Source: Planctomycetota bacterium
GTDB taxonomy: Bacteria > Planctomycetota > UBA1135 > GCA-002686595
Assembly: GCA_004296785.1 (NCBI GenBank)
Contig: SCVU01000126.1
Span: 1-6,258 of the forward strand
Reading direction: 5' to 3'
DNA length: 6,258 nt
Positions 1 through 5,556 of this stretch are shown here, one piece after another. How positions within the stretch are numbered: the first letter of the stretch is position 1; each line of letters begins with the position of its first letter. A model generated the notes under the pieces. The model was not told the origin of the DNA and made no database searches. It saw nothing but the letters and a program-made list of their open reading frames with translations. Position numbers and translations under genes: made by a program.

Positions 1-13
1 GCTCTTCCGATCT
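1..13. other. Illumina adapter remnant at contig end
   Basis: Bases 1-13 read gctcttccgatct, which is exactly the 3' portion shared by the two standard TruSeq adapters. This is library sequence that escaped trimming, so the genome sequence begins at about base 14. The frame of the neighbouring peptidase gene happens to stay open through these bases, so a gene caller would append a few spurious residues (Arg-Ser-Glu-Glu) to it. The match is seen directly; the adapter identity is established knowledge. Confidence 0.93.
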
Positions 14-841
14 CAAGGCGTCCGACAGCTCCGGATCGAACACGCTCGCCGCGTCGCCGACGCGCACGACCGCGCCGCGGCCCGGCCGCGCGCTCGCGCG
101 CTGCGGCGAGCATTCCAGGCCGATCACGCGCGTGTCGCGGCGCAGCGCGCGCGTGCGCAACAGGCCGAGACAACCGACGAAGCCGGTCTCCTCCGCGCGC
201 GTGAACACGCCGATGAGGCCGGCGTCCGAGCGCTCGCGCCACAGTCGATCGAGCACGAAGAGGATCGCGACGGCGCCGAGCAAGTCGTCGCACACGCGCG
301 CGAAGAGACGCGTGCCGCGCACGCGGCCCGGCGTGAGATCCCACATGCCCGGCGCTCCGGGTGCGAGCTCGCCGCGCACGTCGGTGAGCTCGAGGTCGCG
401 CTCGCGCACGGTGCGAACGCGCGCCGTGGCGATCGCGCGGCCGTCGCGCGTGTCGAAGAAGCGCACGGGCGCGTCGACGAGGGCCGTCGCGCGCACGCCG
501 CCGTGCAGCCGCGCGACGGGCGCGCGTCCGACGCGCCCGACGCGTCCGACGAGCTCGACGCCTGGGTGGTCGAGGTGCGCGCTGTAGGCGAGCGGCGCGC
601 GGCGGCGCTTTCCCTTCCACTCGAGAATCGCGTTGCCGTGCGCATCGAGCCGCGCGCGAATGCCGGGCCGCGCCGCGGCAAACGCGAGCACGCCGCGTAC
701 CTGCAGATCCTCCGCATACGGCGCGGTCGGCCGCGACAACACGTCGCGCACGAGCTCGAGGAGCCGCGCGCGTTCGTCGGCCTTCAGCGCGTCGTGCGTG
801 CGCGGCGGCAGCGCCCAGTGCTCACGAGGCGGGCTTCGCAT
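14..841 (-). CDS. M42/M28-like zinc aminopeptidase (C-terminus cut by contig end)
   Basis: Probable cytoplasmic di-metal aminopeptidase of the M42/M28 type (clan MH). Read from the ATG at 841, the 276 visible residues carry the expected ligands in order: SAHLDHPG with His89 and Asp91, the bridging-Asp segment VCDDLLGA (Asp185/186), the catalytic and metal Glu pair in FTRAEETGF (Glu217/218), and Glu243 in GLECS. The last metal ligand, usually a His near the C-terminus, would lie beyond the contig end; family members usually run to about 340-360 residues. Truncation is artificial, next to the adapter. The frame has no stop from 841 to 14. A second in-frame ATG lies at 850; neither start has a Shine-Dalgarno sequence. 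Either start overlaps the end of the upstream dehydrogenase gene (about 20 or 29 bases), suggesting translational coupling. Glu rather than Asp at the fourth ligand is more like M28/M20 than classical M42, so the exact family is open. Confidence 0.8.
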
Positions 842-1712
842 CCCACGCATAGAAACCGCGCCCGCTCTTCTTGCCGAGCTCGCCGCGCGCGACCTTGTCG
901 CGCAGGATCCTCGGCGGCTCGAACGACGGACCGATCTCGCGCGCGAGGTACTCGGCGATCGACAGGCGCACGTCCAGACCGACGAGGTCGGTCAGCTTGA
1001 GCGGCCCCATCGGGAAGCCGTAGCCGAGCACCATCGCCTTGTCGATGTCCTCGGCGCTCGCGACGTTCTGCTCGAGCATGCGCATCGCCTCGAGGCCGAT
1101 GCAGATGCCGAGGCGCGAGCTCGCGAAGCCAGGCGCGTCGCGCACGACGATCGGGTCCTTGCCCATCCGCTTTGCGAACTCGACCGACGCGGTCACCGCT
1201 GCCTCCGAGCTCGCATCGGCCTTCACGACCTCGACGAGCTTCATCAGGTGCACCGGATTGAAGAAGTGCATGCCCGTCACGCGCTCGGGGTGCCGCGCGA
1301 CGGCCGCGATCTTCGACAGCGACAGCGACGACGTGTTGCTCGCGAGCAAGACGTGCGCGTCGAGCGCCGCCGACAGCTTGCGGAACAAGTCCTGCTTGAG
1401 CTCGAGCTTCTCCGGCACCGCTTCGATCACGACGTCGACGCCGTCGATCGCGCGCGCGAGGTCGGTGTGGCCGGACAGCCGCGCCACGGCCGCGTCGCGC
1501 GCCGCCGCGTCGACCTTGCCGAGCTGCACGCCCTTGTCGAGGTTCGCGCGGATCTGCGCGAGGCCCTTGTCGACCGGCGCCTGCGCGATGTCGTACAGGC
1601 GCGTCGCGAGGCCCGTGGTCGCGAGCACCTGCGCGATGCCGTGGCCCATCGTGCCCGCGCCGAGCACGGCGGCGGTGTGGAACGAGTTCGCGTTCATCGA
1701 GTTCGCGTTCAT
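822..1712 (-). CDS. hbd: 3-hydroxyacyl-CoA dehydrogenase, NAD-dependent
   Basis: Oxidises L-3-hydroxyacyl-CoA (e.g. 3-hydroxybutyryl-CoA) to the 3-ketoacyl-CoA with NAD+ in cytoplasmic beta-oxidation, butyrate-type or phenylacetate-type pathways. It is complete: 296 residues from the ATG at 1712, close to the usual single-domain length of about 280-290. The N-terminal Rossmann fold shows GAGTMG at 18-23 and an acidic Asp41 after the second strand (NAD preference). Catalytic segments follow: SNTSS at 125-129, the His149 motif HFFNP and Glu161 in LVEVV. The C-terminal dimerisation domain begins near PGF at 194-196 and includes the GYGFPMGPLKLTDLVGLD segment. The position that is Asn in the human and many bacterial enzymes (PGFxxNR) is Ser199 here, which I recall from a subfamily of bacterial homologues. 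An alternative in-frame ATG at 1697 gives 291 residues; no Shine-Dalgarno precedes either. It ends in TGA inside the start region of the peptidase gene. Confidence 0.95.
   Translation of the reverse strand: MNANSMNANSFHTAAVLGAGTMGHGIAQVLATTGLATRLYDIAQAPVDKGLAQIRANLDKGVQLGKVDAAARDAAVARLSGHTDLARAIDGVDVVIEAVPEKLELKQDLFRKLSAALDAHVLLASNTSSLSLSKIAAVARHPERVTGMHFFNPVHLMKLVEVVKADASSEAAVTASVEFAKRMGKDPIVVRDAPGFASSRLGICIGLEAMRMLEQNVASAEDIDKAMVLGYGFPMGPLKLTDLVGLDVRLSIAEYLAREIGPSFEPPRILRDKVARGELGKKSGRGFYAWDAKPAS
1683..1712. repeat. Exact 15-bp tandem duplication carrying two start codons
   Basis: The 15 bases at 1683-1697 are repeated exactly at 1698-1712. On the minus strand each unit reads ATG-Asn-Ala-Asn-Ser, so the predicted dehydrogenase begins MNANSMNANSF. 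The duplication is in frame, so both ATGs could initiate. The five residues lie before the first beta-strand of the Rossmann fold (AAVLGAG) and should not disturb it. Confidence 0.95.
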
Positions 1713-1714
1713 GG

Positions 1715-1739
1715 GGGGCGCGAATGATAGCCGCGCCCC
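1715..1739 (-). promoter_or_regulatory. GC hairpin with a TATCAT box abutting the dehydrogenase start
   Basis: Bases 1715-1722 and 1732-1739 form a perfect 8-bp G/C stem around a 9-base AT-richer loop. On the minus strand the stem ends two bases before the ATG at 1712. The loop contains TATCAT (1729-1724), one mismatch from a -10 consensus; the hexamer 17 bases upstream (TGGGGA) is a poor -35. Either the stem hinders initiation at the first ATG, favouring 1697, or TATCAT drives a nearly leaderless transcript, which would fit the lack of a Shine-Dalgarno sequence. It could also be a weak 3' end for the upstream gene, but no T-tract follows. The stem is seen; its role is inferred. Confidence 0.35.
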
Positions 1740-1768
1740 GCCGCGCTCCCCAGCGCGCGCCGCGCGCG

Positions 1769-3478
1769 CTACAGCTGCACGTGCACGACGTCGCTGATGT
1801 CGCCGAAGCTCAGCGTGCCGAGATCGACGCTCAACCCGACGAGCTCGAGCGACAGACCCGCCGGCAGCGCGAGCACGCCCAGGCCCGGCGTCGCACCCGA
1901 GCCGCTCGCGTCGAGCACGGCCGCGAACGAACCGTGCGCGGCGCTGCCGAGCGTCGTGACGAACAGCGCGTCGGCCGTCAATCCGAGCTCGCGTCCGTCG
2001 CCGAACGGCAGCTCGAACGAACCCGGCGCGAGCGACGCGAGCACGAACGCGACCGCGTTGCCGTCGTCGAATCCCGCGCACTGCGCGCCGACCTGCGACG
2101 AGCCCGGCGTGAAACCGACCGGCGCCACGCGCTGCGGCCGCAGCCCGCCGACCCACGTCGTGTGCGGCGCGCTCGCGCTCGCCCAGCCCGCGATCGCGTT
2201 CTGGTAGCGCTCGTTCCACGCGAGGTTCGGCCGCGCGTACGCGTACATCGGGCCCGCCGACAGCGGCACTTCGCTCGACCACGTCGCGCCTTCGTCGAGC
2301 GAGACGCGCGTGCGCGCGATCCCCTGGTCCTGCCACGCGGCGACGACGCGCGTGCGCCCGGGCTCGGACACCGCGAGCGACGGGTAGCGCCCGGCGCCCT
2401 GCGAGAGCTGCCCGGGCGGCGTCCACGAAAGGCCGCCGTCGGTGGAGCGCGACAGCATCGCCTGGCGCACGCCGGCGCTCAGCATGTCCCACGCGACGAG
2501 CACGCTCGCACCCGACGGCGCGATCTCGAGCGTCGGGTTGTCGGGGATGTCGCCGAGCGGATTCAAGTTCGGCGGCGCGTTCACCGGCCCGAAGGTCGCG
2601 CCCGCGTCGAGCGAGACGAGCGCCGACAGTCCGCGGAACGTGAAGTCGGGGATGTGCTCGGTGAACGCGAACGCGAGCGTCGAGCCCTGCGCGTCCATCG
2701 CGAAGCCGAGCTTGTGCGCGCCGCTCGTCAGCTGCCGGTCGCTCGCGAAGTCAATGCTCGCGCCGGCGTCGCTCGAGCGCTGGTAGTAGATCTGCGGCGT
2801 CGCGTCGCGCGAGTCGATCCACGCGACGTGCACGGTGTCGCCGAGCGCGGCGATCGCGACGCCGCCCGGATGCACCGGCGTGCCGGTGTTGACGGTGATC
2901 GGCGGCAGGAACGAGGCCGCGCCGTCGAGCGAGGTGAACAACAGGATGCGGTCGTAGGCCTGCGAGCCGTGGAACGACCAGACCTGGATCGCGAGCGCGA
3001 CGTGCACGTGCAGCGCGGCTCCGACGCGCGCGACGTCGACCGCGACGCCTTGCACGGTCGTCAGCTCGGGCGGCGAGCCGGTCGCGAGCACGAGCTCGGG
3101 ACCGAGCGCGTGCGTGGCCGGGTCGTAGCGGCGCGCGAACGCGGTCAGCGCGACGATCGGCCAGAAGCTCGGCTTGTAGTTGCGGTCGTCGGTCCACACG
3201 GCGACCGCGTCGTCGCCGTCGACCTCGATCGCGCGCGCGGCGATGAAGTCGTCGGACGTCGACGACTTCACGGTCAGCGGCGCCGACCACGCGAGCGCGC
3301 GGCCGTCGGAGGACGCGAGGCGCAGCACGTTCGATGCGCCGCTCGCCCACAGCGCGACGCTGAGCTCTTCGTCGCTGGCGAGCTGGACGCCGAGCGGATC
3401 GGAATCGCTGCTCAGCGCGACGGGCGGACGAGCCTGCTGGGCAAACGGGAGGAACGCGACGACGAGCGAAGCGAGCAT
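1769..3478 (-). CDS. Secreted Asp-box (BNR/sialidase-superfamily) beta-propeller protein, paralogue B
   Basis: A 569-residue exported protein of unknown substrate. Residues 1-16 (MLASLVVAFLPFAQQA) look like a signal peptide ending before ARPPV, though without a basic n-region. Asp-box motifs (SxDxGxxW/F) recur about every 50-55 residues: SLDGAASF at 183 and SSDAGASI at 235 are degenerate, while SLDAGATF at 289, STDGGLSW at 345 and SLDEGATW at 393 are good. A degenerate box near 56-64 suggests more blades, perhaps seven in all. Strands such as VHVAWIDSRD and AVAVWTDDRN are typical of this fold. The sialidase FRIP motif is not visible, so catalysis is doubtful. Residues about 455-569 form a separate domain with FDDGN, LPFGDGRELGL and a terminal FGDISDVVHVQL, shared with the upstream paralogue. 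The start at 3478 matches the paralogue's MLA start; it lacks a Shine-Dalgarno sequence. It ends in TAG, 56 bases before the dehydrogenase. Confidence 0.85.
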   Translation of the reverse strand: MLASLVVAFLPFAQQARPPVALSSDSDPLGVQLASDEELSVALWASGASNVLRLASSDGRALAWSAPLTVKSSTSDDFIAARAIEVDGDDAVAVWTDDRNYKPSFWPIVALTAFARRYDPATHALGPELVLATGSPPELTTVQGVAVDVARVGAALHVHVALAIQVWSFHGSQAYDRILLFTSLDGAASFLPPITVNTGTPVHPGGVAIAALGDTVHVAWIDSRDATPQIYYQRSSDAGASIDFASDRQLTSGAHKLGFAMDAQGSTLAFAFTEHIPDFTFRGLSALVSLDAGATFGPVNAPPNLNPLGDIPDNPTLEIAPSGASVLVAWDMLSAGVRQAMLSRSTDGGLSWTPPGQLSQGAGRYPSLAVSEPGRTRVVAAWQDQGIARTRVSLDEGATWSSEVPLSAGPMYAYARPNLAWNERYQNAIAGWASASAPHTTWVGGLRPQRVAPVGFTPGSSQVGAQCAGFDDGNAVAFVLASLAPGSFELPFGDGRELGLTADALFVTTLGSAAHGSFAAVLDASGSGATPGLGVLALPAGLSLELVGLSVDLGTLSFGDISDVVHVQL

Positions 3479-3636
3479 GGGGAGCGCGCGAAGGGACCGA
3501 GTGGGCGCGGTCTGGGGGGCCGAACGGGCCTCCAGGTTAACCGCAGCGGCGCGATCGCGGCGGGCGAGCCGCGGCGAGCGAATCTCGAGCTCGGGCCCGC
3601 CAGCACTTACGCGCGCGCGGCGCGCGGCGAAAGGCG
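3479..3636 (-). other. 158-base spacer/leader between the two propeller genes
   Basis: This spacer holds, in transcription order, the short coding relic at 3610-3578, an 8-bp palindrome ggttaacc (3535-3542) inside a motif shared with the other paralogue's leader, and an imperfect hairpin. The hairpin pairs 3512-3515 with 3532-3535 and 3518-3521 with 3527-3530 around loop 3522-3526; it lies 34 or more bases upstream of the ATG at 3478. No T-rich terminator follows either stem. The frame is open and continuous with the downstream gene, so a longer N-terminus cannot be excluded, but it would bury the signal peptide. Confidence 0.5.
3578..3610 (-). pseudogene. 11-codon relic resembling the C-terminus of the CPR-repeat protein
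   Basis: Reading minus from 3610 gives VSAGGPELEIR; the CPR protein ends with VSAGGPELELR plus two residues (5602-5570). Ten of eleven residues match. Most of the nucleotide differences fall at third codon positions (GTA/GTC, AGT/AGC, GCT/GCG, GGG/GGT, CGC/CGG), as expected if both copies were once translated. It begins about 27 bases after the stop of the upstream propeller gene. My reading is that an ancestral CPR-propeller gene pair was duplicated and the second CPR gene was lost except for its tail. The core GAGCTCGAG is common in this window, so chance cannot be dismissed. Confidence 0.4.
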
Positions 3637-5391
3637 CTAGAGCTGCACGGTCACGACGTCGCTGATGTCGCCGAACCTCAGCGTCGCGAGGTCGAACGAC
3701 ACGCCGACGAGCGAGAACTGCAGACCCGCCGGCAGCACCGCGCCCGCGAGCGCCGCGGTCGCGCCGTCGCCCTGCGCATCGAGCGGCGCGGCGAGCACGC
3801 CGGACACCGCGAGGTTCGCGGTCGCCGCGAACAGCGCGTCCGGCGCGAGTCCGAGCTCGCGCCCGTCGCCGAATGGCAGCGCGAACGATCCGGGCGTGAG
3901 CGACGCGAGCACGAACGCGATCGAGTTGCCGTCGTCGAAGCGCTCGCACGCGACGTGCGGGCTCGCGGGTCCGACTTGGAAGCCGATCGGCGTGATCGTC
4001 TGCGGACGGGCGCCGCCCGACCAAACCGTCGTCACGCCCGCCGCGGCCGTGAGCCACGTGCTGACGAAGTTCTGATAGCGCGAGTTCCAGCACGCGGGGA
4101 TGTGCCCGACGCCGCCCGTGGTGAACGTGTCGCCGCTGAACTCGACCGGCGGCTGCCAGCTCGCGCCGTCGTCGAGCGACGCGGCCACTCGCCACCCGTC
4201 GGTCTGTGCCCAGGAGAGCGTCATGCGCGCTCGACCGCTCGGATCAGCGCGCAGCCGTGGATAGTGCCCGCCGTTCGCCGTCAGCAGCGCTTCGCTGCTC
4301 CAGTGCGCGCCCGCGTCGACGCTGCGCGACCAGTCGACGTCGGGCTGCGTCGTCCAGCCGCCGCCGCTCTGCCACGCGACGTCGATCGCGGCGCCCGAGC
4401 TCGAGATCGCGACCGAGGGCCACGCGAACGCGTAGTCCGTCGCACTCGCTCCCGGCAACGTCGTCTGCGGCGTGAACGTCGTGCCGCGATCGACGGAGAC
4501 GAGCGTGTCGATGCGATCCCAGTAGACCGTGCCCGACAGCGGGTCGTGCGCGGTGTCGTTCACGGCGAGCGCGATCACGGAACCCGCGACGTCGACGTCG
4601 AAGGCCTGGATCGCTGCATGCGTCGTCAGCCGGTGCTCGACGGGGAAGTCGAACGTGAGCCCGCCGTCGCTCGAGCGCTGGTGATACACCTCGTAGTCCT
4701 GCCAGCTGCTGCGATCGTCGGTCCAGAACACGTGGACGTCGTCGCCTTCCGCCTCGACGCGCAGGTCCCACAGGATCGCCGTGAGCGGGAGGTGCGCGAC
4801 GTCGCGCGCGATCGGGAACGTGTGGCCGCCGTCGTTCGAAGTGTAGAGGCGCAGCAGCGAATCGGTCGCGACGGGGCCGCCGAACATGTTGGTCGGCGGC
4901 GCGGGGAAGACGGCGTGGTGGACGAGTACGTGCACGCGCAGCGTCGATCCGACGCGCACCGCCGCGGCGATCGGCCGTTCCGTCGTGACGTTGGCGGCCG
5001 GCAATCCGTTCAGGAGCTGCACCTCCGCCGACAAGAGACCGCTCGAAGCGTCGTAGGTGCGCACGAACGGCGTCGAGGCGATCGACTGCGGCACCGCGTG
5101 ACGCCGATCGCGCCACGCGAACACGGCGACCTGCTGGTCGACGCACAGCGCCGCATCGAAAGCCGGCGCCGGGTGGCTCGGCTTCACCGTGATCGTCGGC
5201 GTCCACTCGACGCCGCGGCCGTCGGAGAACGAGGCGCGGAGCTCGTTCGTGCCCTCCAACCACGCGACGGCGCTGAGATTCTCATCGGTCGCGATCACCG
5301 GCAGGTGCGCGTACGACGAGGTGGCGACGGCGACGGGGGGACGCGCGAACTGCGCCTGAGGGAGAACAGCGAGGGCGAGGCAAGCGAGCAT
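3637..5391 (-). CDS. Secreted Asp-box (BNR/sialidase-superfamily) beta-propeller protein, paralogue A
   Basis: A 584-residue exported protein of unknown ligand. The start at 5391 is preceded by GGAG (5401-5398) with a six-base spacer, the best Shine-Dalgarno in the window, and opens a signal peptide (MLACLALAVLPQAQFA before RPPV). Five well-formed Asp boxes follow at regular spacing: SNDGGHTF at 185, SSDGGLTF at 240, SVDRGTTF at 299, SVDAGAHW at 357 and SLDDGASW at 405, with a degenerate one near 56-63. This suggests a six- or seven-bladed propeller. No FRIP motif is visible, so I would not call it a sialidase enzyme. Residues about 470-584 are the C-terminal domain shared with the next gene (FDDGNSIAFVLASL, LPFGDGRELGL, final FGDISDVVTVQL). 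It ends in TAG, 158 bases before the paralogue's start. The Asp boxes are better preserved here than in the paralogue. Confidence 0.87.
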   Translation of the reverse strand: MLACLALAVLPQAQFARPPVAVATSSYAHLPVIATDENLSAVAWLEGTNELRASFSDGRGVEWTPTITVKPSHPAPAFDAALCVDQQVAVFAWRDRRHAVPQSIASTPFVRTYDASSGLLSAEVQLLNGLPAANVTTERPIAAAVRVGSTLRVHVLVHHAVFPAPPTNMFGGPVATDSLLRLYTSNDGGHTFPIARDVAHLPLTAILWDLRVEAEGDDVHVFWTDDRSSWQDYEVYHQRSSDGGLTFDFPVEHRLTTHAAIQAFDVDVAGSVIALAVNDTAHDPLSGTVYWDRIDTLVSVDRGTTFTPQTTLPGASATDYAFAWPSVAISSSGAAIDVAWQSGGGWTTQPDVDWSRSVDAGAHWSSEALLTANGGHYPRLRADPSGRARMTLSWAQTDGWRVAASLDDGASWQPPVEFSGDTFTTGGVGHIPACWNSRYQNFVSTWLTAAAGVTTVWSGGARPQTITPIGFQVGPASPHVACERFDDGNSIAFVLASLTPGSFALPFGDGRELGLAPDALFAATANLAVSGVLAAPLDAQGDGATAALAGAVLPAGLQFSLVGVSFDLATLRFGDISDVVTVQL

Positions 5392-5397
5392 CGGGGA

Positions 5398-5476
5398 CTC
5401 CGCGAGGACGGGCGGATGGCTCCCCGCCGCGGCGGGTGACGCGACGAGAGCGAGCCGGGGACGCTCCAAGTTACCC
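5398..5476 (-). promoter_or_regulatory. Leader of propeller A: shared GGTAAC-TGGAG motif, 14-bp palindrome, ribosome site
   Basis: Three elements lie between the upstream stop (5494) and the ATG at 5391. The motif GGGTAACTTGGAG (5476-5464) parallels GGTTAACCTGGAG upstream of the second propeller gene (3542-3530). A perfect 14-bp palindrome cccgccgcggcggg spans 5423-5436, 31 bases before the start. GGAG at 5401-5398 is a well-placed ribosome site. The palindrome could be an operator or simply a product of GC bias. A TTG at 5469 would allow an N-terminal extension, but it would place 26 residues before the signal peptide. Confidence 0.35.
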
Positions 5477-5493
5477 GGGCTCGCGATTTTGTT

Positions 5494-5556
5494 TCAGGGA
5501 ACCAGCACGATCTTGCCCGACACCTGGCGGCTCTCGAGCAGCTCGTGCGCGGCGCG
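5494..5556 (-). pseudogene. Relic of a quinone oxidoreductase (zeta-crystallin type MDR) C-terminus
   Basis: After the TAG at 5557-5559 the same frame runs 20 codons to TGA at 5494-5496 and ends HELLESRQVSGKIVLVP. That closely resembles the usual last helix and strand of NADPH:quinone oxidoreductases and related zinc-independent alcohol dehydrogenases (pattern AHxxLExRxxxGKxVLxP). No start codon or other part of such an enzyme is visible; the preceding codons belong to the CPR protein. It appears to be the tail of a deleted gene, marking a recombination junction exactly at the end of the CPR gene. The sequence is seen; the family match is from memory; the deletion is inference. Confidence 0.6.

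Noticed and set aside
1713..2492. N-terminal extension of the dehydrogenase frame up to 2492
   Set aside because: The extra residues are Arg/Ala-rich shadow sequence over the propeller gene; family homology begins just after the ATGs at 1712/1697.
3543..3576. Rho-independent terminator between the propeller genes (cgcggc/gccgcg stem)
   Set aside because: The stem is only 6 bp and no T-run follows on the minus strand; similar stems occur by chance throughout this GC-rich window.
1724..3640. Long plus-strand open frame of 638 codons, and others such as 3955-5439
   Set aside because: The translations are Arg/Ala/Glu-rich with no domain or hydrophobic pattern and lie antisense to clear propeller genes. 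Stop codons are rare in GC-rich DNA, so these are shadows.
3637..5391. Active sialidase (neuraminidase)
   Set aside because: Asp boxes are present, but I cannot find the FRIP arginine motif or a convincing catalytic Tyr/Glu pair; Asp boxes occur in many non-enzymatic propellers.
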